Positions 22,349 through 34,849 of a DNA stretch of 64,000 nt are shown piece by piece. Made by a program: the position numbers and the translations under genes. The stretch lies in the NCBI GenBank assembly GCA_964019135.1, contig OZ025252.1:11362823-11426822 (forward strand), given 5' to 3'. Source of the stretch: Arenicola marina (lineage: Eukaryota; Annelida; Polychaeta; Arenicolidae). Each line of letters opens with the position of its first letter. Position 1 is the first letter of the stretch. The notes under the pieces were generated by a model, which was not told the origin of the DNA, ran no database searches, and saw only the letters and a program-made list of their open reading frames with translations.

Positions 22349-24845
22349 TACTCAGTGTCACTGGGCCGGTGGTGTCACTGGGCCACTGGGCCGGTGGTGT
22401 CACTGGGCCGGGGCTGTCGGTGGGCCGGTGGTGTCACGGGGCCGGTGGTGTCACTGGGCCGGGGCTGTCGGTGGCCCGGTGGTGTCACTGGGCCGGTGGT
22501 GTCACTGGGCCGGTGGTGTCACTGGGCCGGTGGTGTCACTGGGCCGGGGCTGTCGGTGGGCCGGTGGTGTCACTGGGCCGGTGGTGTCACTGGGCCGGTG
22601 GTGTCACTGGGCCGGGGCTGTCGGTGGGCCGGTGGTGTCACTGGGCCGGTGGTGTCACTGGGCCGAGGCTGTCGGTGGGCCGGTGGTGTCACTGGGCCGG
22701 TGGTGTCACTGGGCCGGTGGTGTCACTGGGCCGGGGCTGTCGGTGGGCCGGTGGTGTCACTGGGCCGGTGGTGTCACTGGGCCGGCCGGTGGTGTCACTG
22801 GGCCGGTGGTGTCACTGGGCCGGTGGTGTCACTGAGCCGGTGGTGTCACTGGGCCGGTGGTGTCACTGGGTCGGTGGTGTCACTGGGCCGGGGCTGTCGG
22901 TCGGCCGGTGGTGTCACTGGGCCGGTGGTGTCACTGGGCCGGTGGTGTCACTGGGCCGGTGGTGTCACTGGGCCGGGGCTGTCGGTGGGCCGGTGGTGTC
23001 ACTGGGCCGGTGGTGTCACTGGGCCGGTGGTGTCACTGGGCCGGTGGTGTCACTGGGCCGGTGGTGTCACTGGGCCGGTGGTGTCACTGGGCCGGTGGTG
23101 TCACTGGGCCGGTGGTGTCACTGGGCCGAGGCTGTCGGTGGGCCGGTGGTGTCACTGGGCCGGTGGTGTCACTGGGCCGGTGGTGTCACTGGGCCGGGGC
23201 TGTCGGTGGGCCGGTGGTGTCACTGGGCGGGTGGTGACACTGGGCCGGTGGTGACACTGGGCCGGTGGTGTCACTGGGCCGGTGGTGCCAGTGGGCGGGT
23301 GGTGTCACTGAACCGGTGGTGTCACTGGGCCGGTGGTGTCACTGGGCCGGTGGTGTCACTGGGCCGGTGGTGTCACTGGGCCGGTTGTGTCAGGGGACCG
23401 GTGGTGTCAGTGGGCGGGTGGTGTCACTGGGCCGATGGTGACACTGGGCCGGTGGTGACACTGGGCCGGTGGTGTCACTGGGCCGGTGGTGTCACTGGGC
23501 CGGTGGTGTCACTGGGCCGAGGCTGTCGGTGGGCCGGTGGTGTCACTGGGCCGGTGGTATCACTGGGCCGGTGGTGTCACTGGGCCGGGGCTGTCGGTGG
23601 GCCGGAGGTGTCACTGGGCGGGTGGTGACACTGGGCCGGTGGTGACACTGGGCCGGTGGTGTCACTGGGCCGGTGGTGCCAGTGGGCAGGTGGTGTCACT
23701 GAACCGGTGGTGTCACTGGGCCGGTGGTGTCACTGGGCCGGTGGTGTCACTGGGCCGGTGGTGTCACTGGGCCGGTTGTGTCAGGGGACCGGTGGTGTCA
23801 GTGGGCGGGTGGTGTCACTGGGCCGATGGTGACACTGGGCCGGTGGTGACACTGGGCCGGTGGTGTCACTGGGCCGGTGGTGTCACTGGGCCGGTGGTGT
23901 CACTGGGCCGGGGCTGTCGGTGGGCCGGTGGTGTCACTGGGCCGGTGGTGTCACTGGGCCGGCCGGTGGTGTCACTGGGCCGGGGCTGTCGGTGGGCCGG
24001 TGGTGTCACTGGGCCGGTGGTGTCACTGGGCCGGTGGTGTCACTGGGCCGGTGGTGTCACTGGGCCGGGGCTGTCGGTGGGCCGGTGGTGTCACTGGGCC
24101 GGTGGTGTCACTGGGCCGGTGGTGTCACTGAGCCGGTGGTGTCACTGGGCCGGTGGTGTCACTGGGTCGGTGGTGTCACTGGGCCGGGGCTGTCGGTCGG
24201 CCGGTGGTGTCACTGGGCCGGTGGTGTCATTGGGCCGGCCGGTGGTGTCACTGGGCCGGGGCTGTCGGTGGGCCGGTGGTGTCACTGGGCCGGTGGTGTC
24301 ACTGGGCCGGTGGTGTCACTGGGCCGGTGGTGTCACTGGGCCGGGGCTGTCGGTGGGCCGGTGGTGTCACTGGGCCGGTGGTGTCACTGGGCCGGTGGTG
24401 TCACTGGGCCGGTGGTGTCACTGGGCCGGTGGTGTCACTGGGCCGAGGCTGTCGGTGGACCGGTGGTGTCACTGGGCCGGTGGTGTCACTGGGCCGGTGG
24501 TGTCACTGGGCCGGGGCTGTCGGTGGGCCGGTGGTGTCACTGGGCGGGTGGTGACACTGGGCCGGTGGTGACACTGGGCCGGTGGTGTCACTGGGCCGGT
24601 GGTGCCAGTGGGAGGGTGGTGTCACTGAACCGGTGGTGTCACTGGGCCGGTGGTGTCACTGGGCCGGTGGTGTCACTGGGCCGGTGGTGTCACTGGGCCG
24701 GTTGTGTCAGGGGACCGGTGGTGTCAGTGGGCGGGTGGTGTCACTGGGCCGATGGTGACACTGGGCCGGTGGTGACACTGGGCCGGTGGTGTCAGTGGGC
24801 CGTTTGTGTCGGTGGGCCGGTGGTGTCACTGGGCGGGTGGTGTCA
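22349..24845. repeat. 17-bp minisatellite with a 12-13-bp spacer variant
   Basis: Unit gggccggtggtgtcact, with interspersed ggggctgtcggt segments and a distinctive block (tgacactgggccggtggtga, cactgaaccgg) that appears three times, at about 23224-23500, 23614-23840 and 24540-24790. That block marks repeated segmental duplication. Unbroken frames across the array are not genes. Confidence 0.96.
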
Positions 24846-26815
24846 CGGTAATGTACCGTAATGATGTGTCGAGAGGCCTGGGTACCGTAATGAGGTGTCG
24901 AGAGGCCTGGGTACCGTAATGGTGTGTCGAGAGGCCTGGGTACCGTAATGGTGTGTCGAGAGGCCTGGGTACCGTAATGGTGTGTCGAGAGGCCTGGGTA
25001 CCGTAATGATGTGTCGAGAGGCCTGGGTACCGTAATAAGGTGTCGAGAGGCCTGGGTACCGTAATGAGGTGTCGAGAGGCCTGGGTACCGTAATGATGTG
25101 TCGAGAGGCCTGGGTACCGTAATGGTGTGTCGAGAGGCCTGGGTACCGTAATGGTGTGCCGAGAGGCCTGGGTACCGTAATGAGGTGTCGAGAGGCCTGG
25201 GTACCGTAATGAGGTGTCGAGAGGCCTGGGTACCGTAATGAGGTGTCGAGAGGCCTGGGTACCGTAATGAGGTGTCGAGAGGCCTGGGTACCGTAATGGT
25301 GTGTCGAGAGGCCTGGGTACCGTAATGGTGTGTCGAGAGGCCTGGGTACCGTAATGGTGTGTCGAGAGGCCTGGGTACCGTAATGAGGTGTCGAGAGGCC
25401 TGGGTACCGTAATGAGGTGTCGAGAGGTCTGGGTACCGTAATGATGTGTCGAGAGGCCCGGGTACCGTAATGGGGTGTCGAGAGGCCCGGGTACCGTAAT
25501 GAGGTGTCGAGAGGCCTGGGTACCGTAATGATGTGTCGAGAGGCCTGGGTACCCTAATGAGGTGTCGAGAGGCCTGGGTACCGTAATGATGTGTCGAGAG
25601 GCCTGGGTACCGTAATGGTGTGTCGGGAGGCCTGGGTACCGTAATGGTGTGTCGAGAGGCCTGGGTACCGTAATGAGGTGTCGAGAGGCCTGGGTACCAT
25701 AATGAGGTGTCGAGAGGCCTGGGTACCGTAATGAGGTGTCGAGAGGCCTGGGTACTGTAATGATGTGTCGAGAGGCCTGGGTACCGTAATGGTGTGTCGA
25801 GAGGCCTGGGTACCGTAATGGGGTGTCGAGAGGCCTGGGTACCGTAATGATGTGTCGAGAGGCCTGGGTACCGTAATGATGTGTCGAGAGGCCTGGGTAC
25901 CGTAATGAGGTGTCGAGAGGCCCGGGTACCGTAATGAGGTGTCGAGAGGCCTGGGTACCGTAATGATGTGTCGAGAGGCCTGGGTACCGTAATGAGGTGT
26001 CGAGAGGCCTGGGTACCGTAATGATGTGTCGAGAGGCCTGGGTACCGTAATGATGTGTCGAGAGGCCTGGGTACCGTAATGAGGTGTCGAGAGGCCTGGG
26101 TACCGTAATGATGTGTCGAGAGGCCTGGGTACCGTAATGGTATGTCGAGAGGCCTGGGTACCGTAATGAGGTGTCGAGAGGCCTGGGTACCGTAATGGTG
26201 AGCCGAGAGGCCTGGGTACCGTAATGAGGTGTCGAGAGGCCTGGGTACCGTAATGATGTGTCGAGAGGCCTGGGTACCGTAATGAGGTGTCGAGAGGCCT
26301 GGGTACCGTAATGAGGTGTCGAGAGGCCTGGGTACCGTAATGGTGTGTCGAGAGGCCTGGGTACCGTAATGATGTGTCGAGAGGCCTGGGTACCGTAATG
26401 GTATGTCGAGAGGCCTGGGTACCGTAATGAGGTGTCGAGAGGCCTGGGTACCGTAATGAGGTGTCGAGAGGCCTGGGTACCGTAATGATGTGTCGAGAGG
26501 CCTGGGTACCGTAATGGTGAGCCGAGAGGCCTGGGTACCGTAATGAGGTGTCGAGAGGCCTGGGTACCGTAATGAGGTGTCGAGAGGCCTGGGTACCGTA
26601 ATGGTGTGTCGAGATTCCTGGGTACCGTAATGAGGTGTCGAGAGGCCTGGGTACCGTAATGATGTGTCGAGAGGCCTGGGTACCGTAATGATGTGTCGAG
26701 AGGCCTGGGTACCGTAATGAGGTGTCGAGAGGCCTGGGTACCGTAATGAGGTGTCGAGAGGCCTGGGTACCGCAATGGTGTGTCGAGAGACCTGGGTACC
26801 GTAATGATGTCCGAA
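24846..26815. repeat. 30-bp minisatellite, about 65 units
   Basis: Unit gtaccgtaatgaggtgtcga + gaggcctggg with ATGATG and ATGGTG variants at one position. It abuts the preceding 17-bp array with no unique DNA between. Period 30 gives long false frames on the - strand (649 and 440 codons). Confidence 0.97.
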
Positions 26816-27439
26816 GATATATATGTACCAAAACTCTAGAAGCCGACGTCGAAAAACTAGTTTCAGAATGTTTCACTTCGCCCGTAGTTATGTGTTAGCC
26901 CAAGGGCCCCACACTATGTCTCCTACAACGAAAGCTACCTCGTGCTTGGACTGCTACGTAAGCACTGTCTCTCGGGCGGTAGGCTAAGCACGAAATCCTG
27001 TTTGTTGATCTGCGCTTAGGGCTTGGCGGGCTCTGTAGCCGTCCCCACCCAAGCAGAATGTGGAACCCACCCAGCGGGTAAAGTAATCTAAAACTGCCAA
27101 CAGACATACCAAGTGGCTTTCAATAGCCCTGGCCTCATGGATGGCGGGCGGCCCACAGCATCGTGACGGCTTCAGCCCTATGCCTGACAGTGAATAACAT
27201 CCTGGTTGGTCTACAATAAACAATGGCACATTGATCCCCAGTCCCCCATTGTTATCCTAACCCGCTAAATATGTCGCCATGAGCTGCACACTCAATCCAT
27301 CATTATTGAACGCGATGATCTGTGGGTGAACTCTGCCTCCCGTCTAGATATTGGCTGCGTGTTATTGTTGTGGCTTGGTCCACTTCGCTGCCGCCATATG
27401 GGCTTGGAGTGGTCGCGTGGAAGCTGCCATCTTGATTAT
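26816..27439. other. Unique spacer between arrays
   Basis: No repeat, RNA gene or exon recognised. Several short frames only. Confidence 0.4.
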
Positions 27440-27668
27440 CAGTCATTAACCCTCTCTCTCCGGTAACGGTCATCTTGATCAGTCATTAACCCTCTCTCTC
27501 CGATAACGGTCATCTTGATCAGTCATTAACCCTCTCTCTCCGGTAACGGTCATCTTGATCAGTCATTAACCCTCTCTCTCCGGTAACGGGCATCTTGATC
27601 AGTCAATAATCCTCTCTCTCCGGTAACGGTCATCTTGATCAGTCATCAACCCTCTCTCCCCGGTAACT
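27440..27668. repeat. 40-bp minisatellite, five to six units
   Basis: Unit catcttgatcagtcattaac + cctctctctccggtaacggt. Confidence 0.93.
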
Positions 27669-27719
27669 GCTATGTCCCCCATGTGCCGCCCCCCCCCCCC
27701 CCTTTGTCTCTCCCCCCGC

Positions 27720-27850
27720 TCTCCATCAAAGGATGCCAGCTCTCCATCAAGGGAGGCCAGCTCTCCATCAAGGGAGGCCAGCTCTCCATCAAGGGAGGCC
27801 AGCTCTCCATCAAGGGAGGCCAGTTCTCCATCAAGGGTGGCCAGTTCTCC
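27720..27850. repeat. 21-bp minisatellite, six units
   Basis: Unit tctccatcaagggaggccag + c; preceded by a C run. Confidence 0.92.
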
Positions 27851-27884
27851 AGCTCTCTCTCTCTCTCTCCGGGGAGCTGCCGTG

Positions 27885-28115
27885 TGGCTGGTTCCCCTCA
27901 TGCCGTGTGGCTGGTTCCTCTCATGCCGTGTGGCTGGTTCCCCTCATGCCCTGTGGCTGGTTCCTCTCATGCCGTGTGGCTGGTTCCCCTCATGCCGTGT
28001 GGCTGATTGCCCTAATCCCGTGTGACTGGTTCCCTTCATGCCGTGTGGCTGGTCCCCTTCATGCCGTGTGACTGGTTCCCCGCATGCCGTGTGGCGGGTT
28101 CCCCTAATGCCGTGG
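27885..28115. repeat. 23-bp minisatellite, about ten units
   Basis: Unit atgccgtgtggctggttccc + ctc, with growing divergence to the right. Confidence 0.92.
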
Positions 28116-28394
28116 GCCATGGCGCGCTGCATGTATCCCCCGTGCCGTTGCCTGGTCTTCATCAAGCGAGCATCTGCAATCACCGTCGTATACGGGACTT
28201 GGGCCACCACTGCATCAATCAGTGTAGTAATCATGTGTAATGTGTGAGCTATTCTGACACATTCGTTGGCGCTAAAGCGGCAGAAGGACCGGTTGTGTTG
28301 TAATTGATGTTACTGGTCATTACTGGTCACTTACTCGTCTAAATACAACCATCTATGTGGCTAAAAGAAAGTATAATAAAGTGAACCCCCTATG

Positions 28395-28575
28395 TGTCTG
28401 AGCATGCTAGGGAACCAGCTATGTCACTGCGTAAGTTAATAGGAAACAGTTATGTGTCTGAGTATGCCAAATGGGAACGAGTTATGTGTCTGAGCATGCT
28501 AGGGAACCAGCTCTGTCACTGAGTATGTTAATGGCAACCAGTTATGTGTCTGAGTATGCCAAATGGAAACCAGTT
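28395..28575. repeat. Diverged minisatellite
   Basis: Motif cagttatgtgtctgagtatg alternating with ggaaccagctctgtcactga; about six imperfect units. Confidence 0.7.
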
Positions 28576-28690
28576 ATGTAAAGCGGACCATAGCGTGTTG
28601 CTGATTAAAGAGGCATTGACGTGGTTGTGGTGGAGATTGAGAGCGGTCAGAATGGATTAGATACTCAGTAAATGAGACACATTGATATAT

Positions 28691-31600
28691 GGAGTGGTGA
28701 GTGGTGAAGGGACTCAGGTAGTATTGTGAGAAGTGAGAAGTGAGTGAGGGAGTGTGAGAAGTGACTCAAGGAGTGTAAGTAGTGAGAAGTGAAACGGAGT
28801 GTGAGTGGTGAGAAGTGACTCAGGGAGTGTGAGAAGTGACTCAGGGAGTGTGAAACGTGAGACGTGACTCAGGGTGTGTGAGTGGTGAGAAGTGAGAAGT
28901 GACTCAGGGAGTGTGAGTGGTGAGAAGTAACTCAGGGCGTGTGAGTGGTGAAAAGTGACTCAGGGTGTGTGAGTGGTGAAAAGTGAGAAGTGCCTCAGGG
29001 AGTGTGAGTGGTGAGAAGTGAGAAGTGACTGAGGGAGTGTGAGTGGCGAGAAGTAAGAAGTGACTCAGGGTGTGTGAGTAGTGAGAAGTGACTCAGGGAG
29101 TGTGAGTGGTGAGAAGTGAGAAGTGACTCAGGGAGTGTGAGTGGTGAGAAGTGAGAAGTGACTGAGGGAGTGTGAGTGGCGAGAAGTAAGAAGTGACTCA
29201 GGGAGTGTGAGTGGCGAGAAGTAAGAAGTGACTCAGGGTGTGTGAGTAGTGAGAAGTGACTCAGGGAGTGTGAGTGGCGAGAAGTAAGAAGTGACTCAGG
29301 AAGTGTGAGTGGCGAGAAGTAAGAAGTGACTCAGGGTGTGTGAGTAGTGAGAAGTGACTCAGGGAGTGTGAGTGGTGAGAAGTGACTCAGGGAGTGTGAG
29401 TGGTGAGAAGTGAGAAGTGACTCAAGGAGTGTGAGTGGTGAGAAGTAACTCAGGGCGTGTGAGTGGTGAAAAGTGACTCAGGGTGTATGAGTGGTGAAAA
29501 GTGAGAAGTGCCTCAGGGAGTGTGAGTGGCGAGAAGTGACTCAGGGAGTGTGAGTGGCGAGAAGTGACTCAGGGAGTGTGAGTGGCGAGAAGTAAGAAGT
29601 GACTGAGGGAGTGTGAGTGGCGAGAAGTAAGAAGTGACTCAGGGTGTGTGAGTAGTGAGAAGTGACTCAGGGAGTGTGAGTGGCGAGAAGTAAGAAGTGA
29701 CTCAGGGAGTGTGAGTAGTGAGAAGTGACCCAGGGAGTGTGAGTGGTGAGAAGTGACTCAGGGAGTGTGAGTGGCGAGAAGTAAGAATTGACTCAGGGAG
29801 TGTGAGTGGCGAGAAGTAAGAAGTGACTCAGGGAGTGTGAGTGGCGAGAAGTAAGTAGTGACTCAGGATGTGTGAGTAGAGAGAAGTGACTCAGGGCGTG
29901 TGAGTGGTGAGAAGTGACTCAGGGAGTGTGAGTGGCGAGAAATAAGAAGTGACGCAGGGAGTGTGAGTGGCGAGAAGTAAGAAGTGACTCAGGGAGTGTG
30001 AGTGGCGAGAAGTACGAAGTGACTCAGGGAGTGTGAGTGGTGAGAAGTGAGAAGTTACTCAGGGGGTGTGAGTAGTGAGAAGTGACTCAGGGAGTGTGAG
30101 TGGTGAGAAGTAAGAAGTGACTCAGGGAGTGTGAGTGGTGAGAAGTGATAAGTGACTCAAGGACTGTAAGTGGTGAGAAGTGACAAGTTACTCAGAGGGT
30201 GTGAGTGGTGAGAAGTGACTCAGGGAGTGTGAGTGGTGAAAAGTAAGAAGTGACTCAGGGAGTGTGAGTGGCGAGAAGTAAGAAGTGACTCAGAGTGTGT
30301 GAGTAGTAAGAAGTGACTCGGGGAGTGTGAGTGGCGAGAAGTAAGAAGTGACTCAGGGAGTGCGAGTGGTGACAAGTAAGAAGTGACTCAGGGACTGTGA
30401 GTGGTGAGAAGTGACTCAGGGACTGTGAGTGGTGAGAAGTGACTCAGGGGGTGTGAGTGGTGAGAAGTGACTCAGGGAGTGTGAGTGGTGAGATGTGACT
30501 CAGGGAGTGTGAGTGGTGAGAAGTGACTCAGGGAGTGTGAGTGGTGAGAAGTGACTCAGGGAGTGTGAGAAGTGCGAAGTGACTTAGGAAGTGTGAGTGG
30601 TGAGAAGTGACTCAGGGAGTGTGAGTGGTGAGAAGTGAGAAGTGACTCAGGAAATGTGAGTGGTGAGAAGTGAGAAGTGACTCAGGGAGTGTGAGTGGTG
30701 AGAAGTGACTCAGGGAGTGTGAGTGGCGAGAAGTAATAATTGACTCAGGGAGTGTGAGTGGCGAGAAGTAAGAAGTGACTCAGAGTGTGTGAGTAGTGAG
30801 AAGTGACTCAGGGAGTGTGAGTGGCGAGAAGTAAGAAGTGACTCAGGGAGTGCGAGTGGTGAAAAGTAAGAAGTGACTCAGGGACTGTGAGTGGTGAGAA
30901 GTGACTCAGGGACTGTGAGTGGCGAGAAGTGACTCAGGGAGTGTGAGTGGCGAGAAGTAAGAAGTGACTGAGGGAGTGTGAGTGGCGAGAAGTAAGAAGT
31001 GACTCAGGGTGTGTGAGTAGTGAGAAGTGACTCAGGGAGTGTGAGTGGCGAGAAGTAAGAAGTGACTCAGGGAGTGTGAGTAGTGAGAAGTGACTCAGGG
31101 AGTGTGAGTGGCCAGAAGTAGAAATTGACTCAGGGAGTGTGAGTGGCGAGAAGTAAGAAGTGACTCATGGAGTGTGAGTGGCGAGAAGTAAATAGTGACT
31201 CAGGATGTGTGAGTAGTGAGAAGTGACTCAGGGAGTGTGAGTGGTGAGAAGTGACTCAGGGAGTGTGAGTGGCGAGAAATAAGAAGTGACGCAGGGAGTG
31301 TGAGTGGCGAGAAGTAAGAAGTGACTCAGGGAGTGTGAGTGGCGAGAAGTACGAAGTGACTCAGGGAGTGTGAGTGGTGAGAAGTGAGAAGTTACTCAGG
31401 GGGTGTGAGTAGTGAGAAGTGACTCAGGGAGTGTGAGTGGTGAGAAGTGACTCAGGGACTGTGAGTGGTGAGAAGTGACTCAGGGAGTGTGAGTGGTGAG
31501 AAGTGACTCGGGGACTGTGAGTGGTGAGAAGTGACTCAGGGAGTGTGAGTGGTGAGAGGTTACTCAGGGAGTGTGAGTGGTGAGAAGTGACTCAGGGAGT

Positions 31601-33626
31601 GTGAGTGGTGAGAAGTGACTCAGGGAGTGTGAGTGGTGGGAAGTGACTCAGGGAGTGTGAGTGGTGAGAAGTGACTCAGGGAGTGTGAGTGGTGAGAAGT
31701 GACGCAGGGAGTGTGAGTGGTGAGAAGTGACTCAGGGAGTGTGAGTGGTGAGAAGTGACTCAGGGAGTGTGAGAAGTGCGAAGTGACTTAGAAAGTGTGA
31801 GTGGTGAGAAGTGACTCAGGGAGTGTGAGTGGTGAGAAGTTACTCAGGGAGTGTGAGTGGTGAGATGTGACTCGGGGACTGTGAGTGGTGAGAAGTGACT
31901 CAGGGAGTGTGAGTGGTGAGAAGTGACTCAGGGAGTGTGAGTGGTGAGAAGTGACTCGGGGACTGTGAGTGGTGAGAAGTGACTCAGGGAGTGTGAGTGG
32001 TGAGAGGTTACTCAGGGAGTGTGAGTGGTGAGAAGTGACTCAGGGAGTGTGAGTGGTGAGAAGTGACTCAGGGAGTGTGAGTGGTGGGAAGTGACTCAGG
32101 GAGTGTGAGTGGTGAGAAGTGACTCAGGGAGTGTGAGTGGTGAGAAGTGACGCAGGGAGTGTGAGTGGTGAGAAGTGACTCAGGGAGTGTGAGTGGTGAG
32201 AAGTGACTCAGGGAGTGTGAGAAGTGCGAAGTGACTTAGAAAGTGTGAGTGGTGAGAAGTGACTCAGGGAGTGTGAGTGGTGAGAAGTTACTCAGGGAGT
32301 GTGAGTGGTGAGATGTGACTCGGGGACTGTGAGTGGTGAGATGTGACTCAGGGAGTGTGAGTGGTGAGATGTGACTCAGGGAGTGTGAGTGGTGAGAAGT
32401 GACTCAGGGAGTGTGAGTGGTGAGAAGTGACTCAGGGAGTGTGAGTGGTGAGAAGTGAGAAGTGACTCAGGAAATGTGAGTGGTGAGAAGTGAGAAGTGA
32501 CTCAGGGACTGTGAGTGGTGAGAAGTGACTCAGGGACTGTGAGTGGTGAGAAGTGACTCAGGGGGTGTGAGTGGTGAGAAGTGACTCAGGGAGTGTGAGT
32601 GGTGAGATGTGACTCAGGGAGTGTGAGTGGTGAGAAGTGACTCAGGGAGTGTGAGTGGTGAGAAGTGACTCAGGGAGTGTGAGAAGTGCGAAGTGACTTA
32701 GGAAGTGTGAGTGGTGAGAAGTGACTCAGGGAGTGTGAGAAGTGCGAAGTGACTTAGGAAGTGTGAGTGGTGAGAAGTGACTCAGGGAGTGTGAGTGGTG
32801 AGAAGTGACTCAGGGAATGTGAGAAGTGCGAAGTGACTTAGGAAGTGTGAGTGGTGAGAAGTGACTCAGGGAGTGTGAGTGGTGAGAAGTGAGAAGTGAC
32901 TCAGGAAATGTGAGTGGTGAGAAGTGAGAAGTGACTCAGGGAGTGTGAGTGGTGAGAAGTTACTCAGGGAGTGTGAGTGGTGAGAAGTGACTCGGGGACT
33001 GTGAGTGGTGAGAAGTGACTCAGGGAGTGTGAGTGGTGAGAAGTTACTCAGGGAGTGTGAGTGGTGAGAAGTGACTCAGGGAGTGTGAGTGGTGAGAAGT
33101 TACTCAGGGAGTGTGAGTGGTGAGAAGTGACTCAGGGAGTGTGAGTGGTGAGAAGTGAGAAGTGACTCAGGAAATGTGAGTGGTGAGAAGTGAGAAGTGA
33201 CTCAGGGAGTGTGAGTGGTGAGAAGTTACTCAGGGAGTGTGAGTGGTGAGAAGTGACTCGGGGACTGTGAGTGGTGAGAAGTGACTCAGGGAGTGTGAGT
33301 GGTGAGAGGTTACTCAGGGATTGTGAGTGGTGAGAAGTGACTCAGGGAGTGTGAGTGGTGAGAAGTGACTCAGGGAGTGTGAGTGGTGGGAAGTGACTCA
33401 GGGAGTGTGAGTGGTGAGAAGTGACTCAGGGAGTGTGAGTGGTGAGAAGTGACTCAGGGAGTGTGAGTGGTGAGAAGTTACTCAGGGAGTGTGAGTGGTG
33501 AGATGTGACTCAGGGAGTGTGAGTGGTGAGAAGTGACTCAGGGAGTGTGAGTGGTGAGAAGTGACTCAGGGAGTGTGAGTGGTGAGAAGTGACTCAGGGA
33601 GTGTGAGTGGTGAGAAGTGACTCAGA
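28691..33626. repeat. 28/35-bp minisatellite with AP-1 site, 4.9 kb
   Basis: Main unit gtgagtggtgagaagtgact + cagggagt (28 bp), with a 35-bp form carrying an extra gagaagt and forms with gcgagaagtaag. Most units contain TGACTCA. Segments recur: the rare gtgcgaagtgacttagaaag form appears near 31772 and again 448 bp (16 x 28) later, and gagaaataagaagtgacgc near 29936 and about 1337 bp later. It ends about 1.2 kb before the NCX coding exon. Confidence 0.97.
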
Positions 33627-34849
33627 AGGGCAGGCGGCCGGCCTGTAGGTTGCTCCCGGGCGGTGGTCGCCTTATATAGCGGGCCAGGTGCTACTGGATA
33701 TCTCGGCATCCGACGGGCTCTGTGGCATCCGGTTTGCTTGCTTACCTTCCATTCACCCCCACCACCCCCACCGCCACCACGCTGCCCCCCTACAGCGCTC
33801 GCGCCCTCCCTACGTTCAAGATGCATCCCTCGCTACGCCTGCCGACGCCTCGCTGGCTGTACACACCGAACAGACAGCAGACCAACGAGCAGGTCGTCGT
33901 GTGATCCTCACAAGCCCTCTCCGCCTCTCTTACACCTCTCCTCTCCTCTCTTACACCTCTCCTCTCCTCTCTCTGTCTCTCTCTCTCTCTCCGTGTCTTT
34001 CTCAACCCCATATCCATCAGTGTCTGCTTCACCTTCTCACTCACTCGACCAAAGAGGCGTCCCATTGGCGTTTCACCCGCTCCGTCTCTGGCTTTCTCCC
34101 TTCTGGTCTCCGCATCAAACATGTCTTTCTTTGCCATATCTCCTATTCACTCAGTCTCACCCTCTCTGTCAACCCGTATCTACCCCGTCTCATCTAGTAC
34201 GTTCCTGCTCTCTCAGCGTCATTTTACCTGCCCAGTCTCCACCTCATACTTTTTCCCCTTTTAGAACTTCGTTTTCCCTGTTTTTTGTTTCCAACGAACT
34301 TCGTTTCCAATTTTTCTTGTTTCCAGATCTCTCACCGTTTACACCCCCCACCCCCCCCCCGCTCCCCCTCCCGTCTTCACTCCCTTCTTTACCCTATCGT
34401 CCCTCCGCTTCACCGCTTCATCCCTCCCTCTCTCTTTCTCTCTCCCCCTCCCTCTCTCTCACACGACGAGCGGCCGTCCTCCACCCCACTCGCCCGTCGC
34501 GCCGCCAACCGCTGTAATCATACACCGCCCAGCCAGCAGGTCTGCTAATACTGTAGCCTTCCGCCGCGGCTATTTTGACTGTCGGAGGCGCGCTATGGCA
34601 AGCCCCCGCGAGGAGGGGTGGGGTGGGGGTGGCGCACTGACCGACCCACTCCGCGTCATGGGCGACCAGCACACCCAGACAGTTCGTCTTACCATCGTGT
34701 TACAGAGGCAGTTAATAGAGTCACTATCTCGTCGGTGTGGGATGAGTATGTTGCTGATGCGTTCGTCCTGCTCCGTGCCAGCATCCCCGGCTTAACCCCA
34801 CCCACCCACCCATCTCCAGTCATGGACATGTCACCATTGATTTTTACAG
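33627..34849. other. NCX upstream region, pyrimidine-rich
   Basis: C/T-rich sequence (33900-34480) with several CTCT tracts, then a GC-rich stretch to the NCX acceptor. Probably NCX intron or 5' UTR region; long + frames here reflect the pyrimidine bias and match no family. The promoter could not be placed. Confidence 0.45.

Noticed and set aside
22207-24861. Several overlapping Gly/Val/Trp-rich frames
   Set aside because: Products of the 17-bp array read in three frames; no independent coding signal.
24826-26876. Long - strand frames (649 and 440 codons)
   Set aside because: Pure 30-bp repeat without stops; no start context, splice sites or family match.
33663-34548. Pro/Ser-rich frames upstream of NCX
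   Set aside because: Arise from C/T-rich DNA; no homology and no splice-supported frame.
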